From positions 1 through 16,529 of the forward strand of contig JAIRXY010000207.1 of NCBI GenBank assembly GCA_031268055.1: a stretch of 16,529 nt of DNA, written 5' to 3'. Positions 1-5,828 of this stretch are shown piece by piece. The stretch comes from Prevotellaceae bacterium. Its GTDB lineage: Bacteria; Bacteroidota; Bacteroidia; Bacteroidales; UBA932. The position numbers were made by a program, and so were the translations under genes. The notes beneath the pieces are model-generated. The model had not been told where the DNA came from. It worked only from the letters and a program-made list of their open reading frames with translations, and did no database searches. Position 1 is the first letter of the stretch, and each line of letters begins with the position of its first letter.

Positions 1-583
1 CGTTGGTCTTGTGCAACTGCCCCTTGACAAGCAGAGCGTAAAATTCCATCGCCCTAACGGTCGAGGCCTCGTCAATTCCACCAATTACCCGATCGTTATA
101 CTCCAGCTCATACAGCAAATTGCCAGGCAAAACTCTTTCGGGGCAATAGGCGACATATATTTTATCCTTCAACTCGGGACGTTCCGAGTAGATTAGCTGC
201 TGCATTTTCTCCGTTGTGCCAATCGGCGATGTGGATTCAATAATAAACAGGTTTCCCGTTTTGAGGAACGGTAAAACAGAGCGTGTCGCGGCCTCAACAT
301 ACGTTATATCAGGCTCATGATTACCTTTGAACGGTGTTGGAACAACAATTAAAAACACATCGCCAGCTTCGGGTTTAACCGCAACCCGCAAATTACCGCG
401 TTGAACGACTTCACGTACAAGTGTCTCCAATCCCGGCTCTGCAATGTGAATAGCTCCCTTGTTGATGGTGTCAACCACCCGCGTATTGATGTCCACACCC
501 AGCACATCTAACCCTTTTTCAGCAACCATTGTCGCCGTGGGAAGTCCGATGTAGCCAAGACCTATACAAACTATTTTTTGCAT
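1..583 (-). CDS. wecC: UDP-N-acetyl-D-mannosamine dehydrogenase, N-terminal part (cut by window edge)
   Basis: About 194 residues are present, from ATG at 583 to the left edge; the C-terminal half lies outside the window. The family oxidises UDP-ManNAc to UDP-ManNAcA with NAD+, in the cytoplasm, as a precursor of surface polysaccharides. The protein opens with a Rossmann NAD-binding motif (IVCIGLGYIGLPTA, residues 4-17), then VDINTRVVDTINKG and the PTPFKG segment. The later block YCPERVLPGNLLYEL followed by NDRVIGGID is the WecC signature and fits WecC better than UDP-glucose dehydrogenase. Family members are usually about 400-420 residues, so roughly half is seen. Codons are visibly more AT-rich than in carA and the genes to the right, as is common for exchangeable surface polysaccharide loci. 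A promoter is seen at 804-835. Identity is fairly sure; the exact substrate (ManNAc or a related sugar) is inferred. Confidence 0.87.
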   Translation of the reverse strand, partial: MQKIVCIGLGYIGLPTATMVAEKGLDVLGVDINTRVVDTINKGAIHIAEPGLETLVREVVQRGNLRVAVKPEAGDVFLIVVPTPFKGNHEPDITYVEAATRSVLPFLKTGNLFIIESTSPIGTTEKMQQLIYSERPELKDKIYVAYCPERVLPGNLLYELEYNDRVIGGIDEASTVRAMEFYALLVKGQLHKTN

Positions 584-792
584 GTTACTCTATATCTTTA
601 TTTGTCCGACTTCTACTATAATTTTGGTCTGTTGTTTTACTTTCTGGCAGCCCCGCGTTCTATCGACAAGTATCACTGTACCTGCAAGTTGTCACTCACA
701 CTCTTTACACAAATAATTTTGGTGCGATTTCTTGCTGCTTTTCTTTATTCCTGCACACTGGCAACCAAAACAATGAAAAGTAATTTGATATG

Positions 793-816
793 ATTTGTAT
801 TTGCAAAAATACAAAT
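793..816. repeat. Perfect 10-bp inverted repeat over the wecC -7 box
   Basis: ATTTGTATTT at 793-802 is the exact reverse complement of AAATACAAAT at 807-816, with a 4-base spacer. The minus-strand -7 box (804-811) straddles the spacer and the right arm. The position suits an operator for a dimeric regulator, but no regulator is known here and AT-rich DNA produces such palindromes fairly easily. Confidence 0.4.
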
Positions 817-835
817 TCATCTCCTGATTGCCAAA
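804..835 (-). promoter_or_regulatory. Bacteroidota-type promoter for wecC
   Basis: On the minus strand, TTTG (835-832) is followed by 20 bases and then TATTTTTG (811-804). This matches the TTTG / N19-21 / TAnnTTTG pattern of the primary sigma factor in Bacteroidota. Transcription would start near 797 and give a leader of about 210 bases before the wecC ATG. The -7 box lies inside the inverted repeat at 793-816. The match is to a short consensus in AT-rich DNA, so chance is possible. Confidence 0.55.
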
Positions 836-1155
836 TATCTACAATAACATATTTTTTAAACCCCTACCCGATTGCTTAGAGATGCAATAGGAGAAAACAA
901 TCAGCTGGAAAGATAATGCATATGATTTCATCTTTTGGAATCAACCCCTTCCTCTATGCTGGTTCGAAAATTCTTTTATTAGGAATATAATGTACATTTC
1001 TTAATTTATTTTTACGCTCTCCCCACTCACATACCTTCTGAGGGATAAATGGTTTTGTTTTTCCATACAAGTAGCCTATAAGTGATTGCTTCCTTCTATT
1101 GGGTCGTATAGCTGGGTTAGCAACAACTCGGTTGTCAAATTATCTACGCCTCACT

Positions 1156-2247
1156 TTACCCGTTTTTCGATTTCTTAATATTCTCCATAAAATCGTCGAA
1201 CAGGAACTCCGTATCCACGGGTCCGCTGGAAGCTTCGGGGTGAAACTGCACAGAAAAGAACGGCTTCGAGCTGTGGCGAATGCCCTCGTTGGTGCCGTCG
1301 TTCAGGTTTACGAAGTAGGGCGCCCAGCCTTTTTCGAGGTTAGACGGGTCTACGGCGTAGCCGTGGTTTTGGGAGGTAATAACCGCCGTGTTTGTTCCCA
1401 CCTTCAGGGCGGGCTGGTTGTGGCTGCGGTGTCCGTACTTGAGCTTGTAGGTGGACGCGCCCGCCGCCAGCGCAAGCAGGTGGTTGCCCATGCAGATGCC
1501 AAAGATAGGCTTGCCCACCGCCATTCCCTTTTTTATGTTTTCGATGGTTGGGCTGCACATTTGCGGGTCGCCGGGGCCGTTTGAAATCATCACGCCGTCG
1601 TAGTCGAGCGTAGTGAAGTCGTAGCTCCACGGAACAAGCGTTACGGTAGCGTCGCGCCGTAGCAGGCAGCGGATAATGTTGTACTTGCAGCCGCAATCCA
1701 CCAGCACAACCTTGTACTTTCCGCTGCCAAACGTTTGCACAGCCTTTGTGCTCACCTGCTCCACGAGGTTTTCTTTGTTGGGGTCAAAAAAGTCGGCAGG
1801 CTCCCTGTCGCCGTCCATCACCACCTTGCCAAGCATCACCCCGTGCTCGCGGATAATCTTAGTAATTTCGCGCGTATCTACGCCGTAAACCCCCGGCACG
1901 CTATGCTCCTTGAGCCAGCAGTCGAGGCTCTGCACGGCGTTCCAGTGGCTGTGCTCAAAGGAGTAGTCGGATATGATGAGAGCTTTGATGTGGATTCTGT
2001 CGGATTCAAAAAAGAGCGGAATGCCGCTCTCCGCCTCCGCGCAAGGAACACCATAGTTCCCCACCAAAGGGTAGGTAATGACCAGAATTTGCCCCGAGTA
2101 CGACGGGTCGGTGAGGCTTTCGGGGTAGCCCGTCATGGCGGTATTGAAAACGACCTCGCCCGATACCGACAATTCGGCCCCAAAGCTGTAACCCGTAAAA
2201 CGGTTGCCATCCTCAAGTATCAGGTAGTTTTTTTTATGGCTCAACAT
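1156..2247 (-). CDS. carA: Carbamoyl-phosphate synthase small (glutaminase) subunit
   Basis: 363 residues, the normal length for the family. CarA hydrolyses glutamine and channels ammonia to CarB for carbamoyl phosphate, which feeds pyrimidine and arginine synthesis. The N-terminal small-subunit domain covers about residues 6-135 (VVFNTAMTGYPESLTDPSY, 32-50). The class I glutamine amidotransferase domain covers about 178-357: SNGPGDP 222-228, nucleophile Cys252 in GICMGNH, QNHG 293-296, and His336/Glu338 in QFHPEA. One oddity: the residue after GICMGN is His256, where the family normally has a glutamine-contacting Gln (GICLGHQ in E. coli). The rest of the active site is intact. The ATG at 2247 starts right beside an AATTTTG repeat array, and a promoter is seen about 100 bases upstream. 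carB is not in the window. Confidence 0.96.
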   Translation of the reverse strand: MLSHKKNYLILEDGNRFTGYSFGAELSVSGEVVFNTAMTGYPESLTDPSYSGQILVITYPLVGNYGVPCAEAESGIPLFFESDRIHIKALIISDYSFEHSHWNAVQSLDCWLKEHSVPGVYGVDTREITKIIREHGVMLGKVVMDGDREPADFFDPNKENLVEQVSTKAVQTFGSGKYKVVLVDCGCKYNIIRCLLRRDATVTLVPWSYDFTTLDYDGVMISNGPGDPQMCSPTIENIKKGMAVGKPIFGICMGNHLLALAAGASTYKLKYGHRSHNQPALKVGTNTAVITSQNHGYAVDPSNLEKGWAPYFVNLNDGTNEGIRHSSKPFFSVQFHPEASSGPVDTEFLFDDFMENIKKSKNG

Positions 2248-2256
2248 GACTTAGAA

Positions 2257-2291
2257 AATTTTGAATTTTGAATTTTGAATTTTAAATTTTA
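2257..2291 (+). repeat. Heptamer array A (AATTTTG x3, AATTTTA x2)
   Basis: Five tandem 7-base units lie just upstream of the carA start codon: AATTTTG at 2257, 2264 and 2271, then AATTTTA at 2278 and 2285. The array is inverted relative to array B (2517-2551), which has the same length; together they bound the carA promoter region. Array C at 4967-4987 is built the same way in the same orientation. Heptamer arrays of this type are, as I recall, common as dispersed intergenic repeats in some bacteria. Confidence 0.85.
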
Positions 2292-2351
2292 AATTCCTGA
2301 CGGCGTAAAAACAAGAATAAATTTTGAATTATAAATTTTTTTAGGGCGCTG

Positions 2352-2382
2352 CAAAGATACGCATTTTTTTCAGCTCTACAAA
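2352..2382 (-). promoter_or_regulatory. carA: Bacteroidota-type promoter for carA
   Basis: On the minus strand, TTTG (2382-2379) is followed by 19 bases and TATCTTTG (2359-2352), a full match to TTTG / N19-21 / TAnnTTTG. The predicted transcription start is near 2345, giving a leader of about 100 bases that includes the heptamer array at 2257-2291. No attenuator or pyrimidine-sensing element is recognisable in the leader. Confidence 0.65.
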
Positions 2383-2471
2383 GGGGCGCTATCGTTATAT
2401 AATATACTGAAAATTAAATTGATATGGTTGCAGGTTGCCGTTGCTTAATTGAAATTTCTACATTTTGAATT

Positions 2472-2500
2472 TTTAGGGCGCACACGCAGGTGCACCCCTA
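2472..2500. repeat. GC-rich imperfect hairpin between heptamer arrays
   Basis: GGGCGCAC and GTGCACCC can pair with one mismatch around the loop ACGCAG. To the left is TTTTGAAT (2463-2470) and to the right its reverse complement ATTCAAAA (2514-2521), so the unit has nested inverted symmetry like a small palindromic repeat or MITE remnant. The string TTTTTAGGGCGC at its left side also occurs near 2337-2348, suggesting a second partial copy. No transposase or target duplication is seen. Confidence 0.5.
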
Positions 2501-2516
2501 CCGGCGCCAATCCATT

Positions 2517-2551
2517 CAAAATTCAGAATTCAAAATTCAAAATTCAAAATT
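2517..2551 (-). repeat. Heptamer array B (CAAAATT x4, CAGAATT x1)
   Basis: Five tandem 7-base units at 2517, 2524 (CAGAATT), 2531, 2538 and 2545; on the minus strand these read AATTTTG. The array overlaps the end of the HAD phosphatase gene: the last seven or so codons and the TGA stop (2532-2530) are repeat sequence. It is inverted relative to array A. Confidence 0.85.
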
Positions 2552-3201
2552 TTCAAAGCAATGCCGGCTATTTCTTCCGGTTTGTCCACCATGTAGGCGG
2601 GGTGAAAAGCCTCCAGCTCGGCGCGGGGACGAAAACCCCACGTAACGCCGCAGGCGGCAACTCCGCTGTTGAGCGCCGTTTGCATGTCTACGTTGGAATC
2701 GCCTACGTACAGCGTTTTTCCCCTGCTAACGGAGGCAGCAGAAAGAATGTCGTAAACAATGGCCGGATTGGGCTTGGGTGCAATGCCTTCACGCTGCCCG
2801 AGCACCCTGACAAAGCGCACATCGGGAAAGTAGTGGGCAACAAGCTTGCACGTTGCCGCATGGTACTTGTTGGAGGCAACGGCCATCGAAATGTTCTGCT
2901 TTTGCAGGCGCTTTAGCAGCGCGGGTATGCCCGGATAGGGGGCGCTGTGCTCTGTATCGTGCTCCTTGTAGTAGGGAAAGAACGAGGCGCGGAGGCGAAG
3001 GATATTCTCCTCTGTCTGCTCTCCTTCCGGCAGCGCCCGCTCAAGGAGCTTGCTAACGCCGTTGCCCACAAACCACCGGTAAGCTTCTACCGAGTGGGTG
3101 GGAAAACCGTTGGCACGCAGGGCATAGTTGGCGCTGTTGGCCAAATCGGTTATGGTGTTCAAGAGCGTCCCGTCGAGGTCAAAGATAATCAGGCTCACCA
3201 T
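2530..3201 (-). CDS. HAD-superfamily hydrolase, phosphoglycolate phosphatase-like
   Basis: 223 residues, usual for Gph-like HAD phosphatases. They are cytoplasmic enzymes that hydrolyse phosphate esters such as 2-phosphoglycolate or nucleotide monophosphates, with Mg2+. All four HAD motifs are present: DLDGT at 8-12 (nucleophile Asp8, acid/base Asp10), Ser110 in AVASNK, Lys143 in APKPNP, and GDSNVD at 167-172 with Asp168 and Asp172. A helical cap of type C1 fits residues 15-80. The gene follows the DJ-1 gene by 6 bases and must be co-transcribed with it. The C-terminal KILNFEF is encoded by heptamer array B, so the natural tail has been replaced or extended; the catalytic core is complete. 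The true substrate cannot be told from sequence. Confidence 0.9.
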   Translation of the reverse strand: MVSLIIFDLDGTLLNTITDLANSANYALRANGFPTHSVEAYRWFVGNGVSKLLERALPEGEQTEENILRLRASFFPYYKEHDTEHSAPYPGIPALLKRLQKQNISMAVASNKYHAATCKLVAHYFPDVRFVRVLGQREGIAPKPNPAIVYDILSAASVSRGKTLYVGDSNVDMQTALNSGVAACGVTWGFRPRAELEAFHPAYMVDKPEEIAGIALKILNFEF

Positions 3202-3207
3202 AGCTCA

Positions 3208-3747
3208 TCAGAACAGCAGGCCTGCCGCAACCTCACTGCGCTTGGCTTTACCGGCCACAAGCTCTACCAGCGTTAGGGCAAAGTCTATCGCAAAGGCAGG
3301 CCCCTTGCCGGTTACTATGTTGCCGTCTACCACCACAGGCTGCTCCGTGGCTAAGGTTGCTCCGGTGAGGAATTTTTCAAAGCCGGGGTAGCAGGTGGCC
3401 TTTTTCCCATTCAGCAGGCCAATGCCTCCCAGCACCATCGGCGCGGCGCAAATGGCGGCAACCTTTCCCCCTGCTCTGCCAAAAGTCAGCAGCAGCTTTT
3501 TCAGCTCCTCAAACTCGTTGAGGCGAACTGTTCCGCCGGGTAGCACCAGCAGCTCGGCGCTGCAAAAGTCGGCTTCGCCAAATAGCAGGTCGGCCGTTAC
3601 CTCTACCTTGTGGCTGGCCACTACCTGCCTGGAATCCTCTACCGAAACGGTTTTTACGTTCAACCCAGCCCTGCGCAGCACATCTACTACGGCAAGAGCC
3701 TCTACTTCTTCAAACCCTGTGGTCAGGAATACATACGTTGTTTTCAT
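3208..3747 (-). CDS. DJ-1/PfpI family protein (YajL-like)
   Basis: 179 residues, full length for the DJ-1 subgroup. Members are small cytoplasmic proteins linked to oxidative or carbonyl stress; glyoxalase, deglycase and chaperone activities have been claimed and are disputed. The reactive cysteine is Cys100 in AAICAAPMVLGG, and the partner glutamate is Glu16 in GFEEVEA (equivalent to Glu18 of human DJ-1). The stretch ITGKGPAFAIDFAL near the C-terminus (about 144-159) is also typical. It starts with ATG at 3747, is first in an operon with the HAD phosphatase (6-base gap), and is divergent from the GT9 gene. Pairing a DJ-1 protein with a phosphatase suggests metabolite damage repair, which is inference only. 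Confidence 0.92.
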   Translation of the reverse strand: MKTTYVFLTTGFEEVEALAVVDVLRRAGLNVKTVSVEDSRQVVASHKVEVTADLLFGEADFCSAELLVLPGGTVRLNEFEELKKLLLTFGRAGGKVAAICAAPMVLGGIGLLNGKKATCYPGFEKFLTGATLATEQPVVVDGNIVTGKGPAFAIDFALTLVELVAGKAKRSEVAAGLLF

Positions 3748-3853
3748 ATTTTTATAATGCTACAAATTACGATTTTTAAGGCGCTGTCCATTGAGGTATT
3801 GCACGCAAGCCGACGCTCAATTAAGCTAAGCGCGCGCAAGGCTAACCGAGCAG

Positions 3854-3885
3854 CAAACATACGCGAAATTTTTTGGATTTACAAG
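3854..3885 (-). promoter_or_regulatory. Promoter candidate for the DJ-1/HAD operon
   Basis: On the minus strand, CTTG (3885-3882; one mismatch to TTTG) is followed by 20 bases and TATGTTTG (3861-3854). The predicted leader is about 100 bases. The CTTG box lies inside the left arm of the inverted repeat 3877-3923 and mirrors the plus-strand promoter exactly. Confidence 0.55.
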
Positions 3886-3923
3886 CGGCGCAAGAGAATC
3901 TATCGCCCCCTGCGCTTGTAAAT
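3877..3923. repeat. 11-bp perfect inverted repeat between divergent promoters (candidate operator)
   Basis: ATTTACAAGCG (3877-3887) is the exact reverse complement of CGCTTGTAAAT (3913-3923), with 25 bases between. Further symmetric sequence lies outside: GCGAAATT at 3863-3870 and AATTTCGC at 3921-3928. Each arm holds the CTTG -33 box of one of the two divergent promoters. A protein bound to both arms would cover both -33 boxes, so joint control of the DJ-1 operon and the GT9 gene is plausible. No regulator is encoded next to it. Confidence 0.55.
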
Positions 3924-3946
3924 TTCGCAATTTTCATATAAGTTTG
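3915..3946 (+). promoter_or_regulatory. Promoter candidate for the GT9 glycosyltransferase gene
   Basis: CTTG (3915-3918; one mismatch to TTTG) is followed by 20 bases and TAAGTTTG (3939-3946). Transcription would start about 40 bases before the ATG at 3997. It is the mirror image, about position 3900, of the minus-strand promoter at 3854-3885. Confidence 0.55.
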
Positions 3947-3996
3947 TCCCGTAAAACAAAAAGCGCAAACCTCAAAAAAAAACGGGCAACACTTGC

Positions 3997-4974
3997 ATGA
4001 AAATACTGCTCATCCAGACCGCCTTCATTGGCGATGTAATCCTTGCTACGCCGCTGGTGGAGAAGCTGCACCGCTTCTACCCCAGCGCACGGGTTGATGT
4101 TATGCTACGCAAAGGCAACGAAGGGCTGCTTGCGGGCAACCCACACGTGGACAAGGTGTGGGTCTGGGACAAAAAGCGGCGAAAATACCGCCACCTCCTT
4201 GCGCTGCTACGCAAGGTGCGCCGCGAAAGCTACGACTTGGTTGTCAACCTGCAACGGTTTGCCGGGACAGGCCTGTTTAGCGTGCTGGCAGGGGCAAAAA
4301 GCGTTGTGGGCTTCAACAAAAATCCGCTGTCATTTCTGTACGACCTGCGAGTAGAGCACCAGATAGGCGGCGGGCTGCATGAGGTGCAGCGCAACCTTCG
4401 CCTCATTGCCCACCTCACCGACGACTCCCTTGAAATGCCCAAGCTATACCCACAGCCAAATGACTTTGAAAGCGTTGAAAAGTTTAAGGCAAGGCCTTAC
4501 GTCACCATTTCTCCTGCCTCGGTGTGGTTTACCAAGCAGCTTCCCACCGAAAAGTGGGCGGAGGTTATCGCGCTCATTAGTCCGGATAAAGCCATCTACC
4601 TGCTCGGCGCAAGGGGAGATGCTGCTACCTGTGAACGGCTCGTGCAGCAAAGCGCAGGCCGCGCTGTGAGCCTCGCCGGGCAACTCAGCTTTTTGCAGTC
4701 GGCAGCGCTCATGCGCAACGCCGCCATGAACTACGTAAACGATTCTGCTCCCATGCACATTGCATCGGCCATGAATGCGCCTACCACAGCCGTTTTTTGC
4801 AGCACAATACCGAGCTTTGGCTTTGGCCCGCTTGCGCAGGATTCTCGCGTGGTGGAGGCTACGCCGTCCCCCGCCTGCCGCCCGTGCGGACTGCATGGCT
4901 ACAAGGCTTGCCCAATGAAGCATTTTCGCTGCGCACATGGTATTAAGCCGGAGCAGCTAAGGACAAAATTTTGA
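3997..4974 (+). CDS. Glycosyltransferase family 9 (ADP-heptose:LPS heptosyltransferase-like)
   Basis: 325 residues. GT9 enzymes transfer heptose from ADP-heptose to the LPS inner core at the cytoplasmic face of the inner membrane; WaaF and WaaC are the models. The N-terminal acceptor domain starts with ILLIQTAFIGDVILATP (residues 3-19, with the family's conserved Asp13). The C-terminal nucleotide-sugar domain has SPASVWFTKQLPTEKW (172-187), LAGQLSF (226-232) and YVNDSAPMHIASAMNAPTTA (246-265, Asp249 and His254). A cysteine group (294, 297, 305, 312) near the C-terminus is typical of the Bacteroidota members as I know them. The stop codon comes from heptamer array C, and the protein ends soon after the last conserved block, so a short tail may be missing. 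The exact acceptor and sugar are unknown. Confidence 0.9.
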   Translation: MKILLIQTAFIGDVILATPLVEKLHRFYPSARVDVMLRKGNEGLLAGNPHVDKVWVWDKKRRKYRHLLALLRKVRRESYDLVVNLQRFAGTGLFSVLAGAKSVVGFNKNPLSFLYDLRVEHQIGGGLHEVQRNLRLIAHLTDDSLEMPKLYPQPNDFESVEKFKARPYVTISPASVWFTKQLPTEKWAEVIALISPDKAIYLLGARGDAATCERLVQQSAGRAVSLAGQLSFLQSAALMRNAAMNYVNDSAPMHIASAMNAPTTAVFCSTIPSFGFGPLAQDSRVVEATPSPACRPCGLHGYKACPMKHFRCAHGIKPEQLRTKF

Positions 4975-4987
4975 ATTTTGAATTTTA
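4967..4987 (+). repeat. Heptamer array C (AATTTTG x2, AATTTTA x1)
   Basis: Three tandem units at 4967, 4974 and 4981, ending AATTTTA then AATTGG, the same G-units-then-A-units order as array A. The first unit contributes the GT9 stop codon TGA at 4972-4974. Confidence 0.8.
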
Positions 4988-5077
4988 AATTGGCTTACGC
5001 AAAAAACCTCACTTTGTACCCGCTGATGTGGTCTTGTAGCCTGCACCGTTCTACCGTATTGCATGGCATGAGTAAGC

Positions 5078-5094
5078 CCGCGCCAAGCGGGAGT
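5078..5094. other. Small GC hairpin between convergent genes
   Basis: CCCGC-gccaa-GCGGG lies between the convergent GT9 and NlpC/P60 genes. Neither strand has a T-run after it, so it is at best a weak bidirectional terminator. Confidence 0.25.
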
Positions 5095-5108
5095 TGGGGG
5101 GTTAATCG

Positions 5109-5825
5109 TCAAAATTCTTCATCAAAAACGATAATTACATCGTTGCTGCTATCGCTGCTGCTGCTTTTGCTTTTTGCTTTTGTATTTTCCTTTGGAGGGT
5201 TGGGCTGTACAGCTTCGGCAGCGGCGCTTTTTTTCTTTCCGGTAGCTGCTGCCGGTGGCTGCTTGGCCTGCGCTCGCGCTCCGGTAGCTGGCGTGTGCAC
5301 GCGCCCTGCACCCGAAAAATACTTGCTCCAGTACTTATCGCTCAGGTCGGCAACGCTTACCCCTTTTGAGGTAGAAGCGTGCAAAAATTTGTTGTTGGCC
5401 AAGTACATTCCCATGTGCGATACTTTTTTTTCCTTTATGGTAAAAAAAAGCAAATCGCCACAGGCAAGGTTGCGCTTCTTGACGTGCTTTGCCTGCTTCG
5501 CAATCATGCTCGACGAGCGCGGCAGGGTAATGCCGTAGGCCTCCTTGTAAAGGTTCCTTACCAGCGCCGAGCAATCTACGCCGCTGCGATTTTGTCCGCC
5601 GTAGCGGTAGGGAACGCCCAGCCATCCGGCAGAGGCGCGGATGAGGCTTTTCTCCTCCGTTCCGCTAAAGCTTACGCCCATTTTTTTCGAGTAGCTCCGG
5701 TAAAAATCGCTGTCGGACTCGCGCTCAGCGCGGCGTAGCGAGGAGCACCCTGCTTCGTTAAGCAGCAGCGCTGCCGAAAGCAAAATCAACATTCCCCCAA
5801 AATATGTGCCTTTAATTTTTGTCAT
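5109..5825 (-). CDS. NlpC/P60 family lipoprotein, peptidoglycan endopeptidase
   Basis: 238 residues. NlpC/P60 enzymes cut peptide stems of peptidoglycan, typically between D-Glu and the diamino acid. The N-terminus is a lipoprotein signal with Cys27 as the likely lipidated residue (LLLNEAGCSS), so it would sit on a periplasmic membrane face. The catalytic domain covers about 57-175: WLGVPYRYGG (68-77), nucleophile Cys85 in GVDCSALV, His137 in VSHMGMYL and His149 in FLHAS, the complete Cys-His-His set. After residue 178 comes a low-complexity tail rich in Ala, Lys, Pro and Ser that ends with hydrophobic and acidic residues (DVIIVFDEEF); this is unusual. It is the last gene of the long minus-strand run, 3 bases after the MBOAT stop, and converges on the GT9 gene. 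Confidence 0.92.
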   Translation of the reverse strand: MTKIKGTYFGGMLILLSAALLLNEAGCSSLRRAERESDSDFYRSYSKKMGVSFSGTEEKSLIRASAGWLGVPYRYGGQNRSGVDCSALVRNLYKEAYGITLPRSSSMIAKQAKHVKKRNLACGDLLFFTIKEKKVSHMGMYLANNKFLHASTSKGVSVADLSDKYWSKYFSGAGRVHTPATGARAQAKQPPAAATGKKKSAAAEAVQPNPPKENTKAKSKSSSSDSSNDVIIVFDEEF

Positions 5826-5828
5826 GCG

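Larger units (their letters stand above)
584..1155. other. AT-rich intergenic region between carA 3' end and wecC 5' end
   Basis: About 570 bases with no convincing gene on either strand. The only open frame of note (578-793, plus) gives a Phe/Leu/Tyr-rich translation typical of random AT-rich sequence. The recognisable contents are the wecC promoter and its palindrome (793-835). A small hairpin, ACAAC-tcg-GTTGT (about 1124-1136), lies just past the carA stop but has no T-run, so it is a weak terminator candidate. No tRNA is seen. Confidence 0.5.

Noticed and set aside
578..793. A 71-residue plus-strand frame in the AT-rich gap
   Set aside because: It overlaps the wecC start and leader, and its composition is that of random AT-rich DNA.
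2257..2551. Heptamer arrays as a CRISPR array
   Set aside because: The units are contiguous 7-mers without unique spacers, and no cas genes are present.
5143..5185. GCTGCT-rich low-complexity stretch as a DNA repeat element
   Set aside because: It encodes the Ser/Lys-rich tail of the NlpC/P60 lipoprotein and is explained by that composition.
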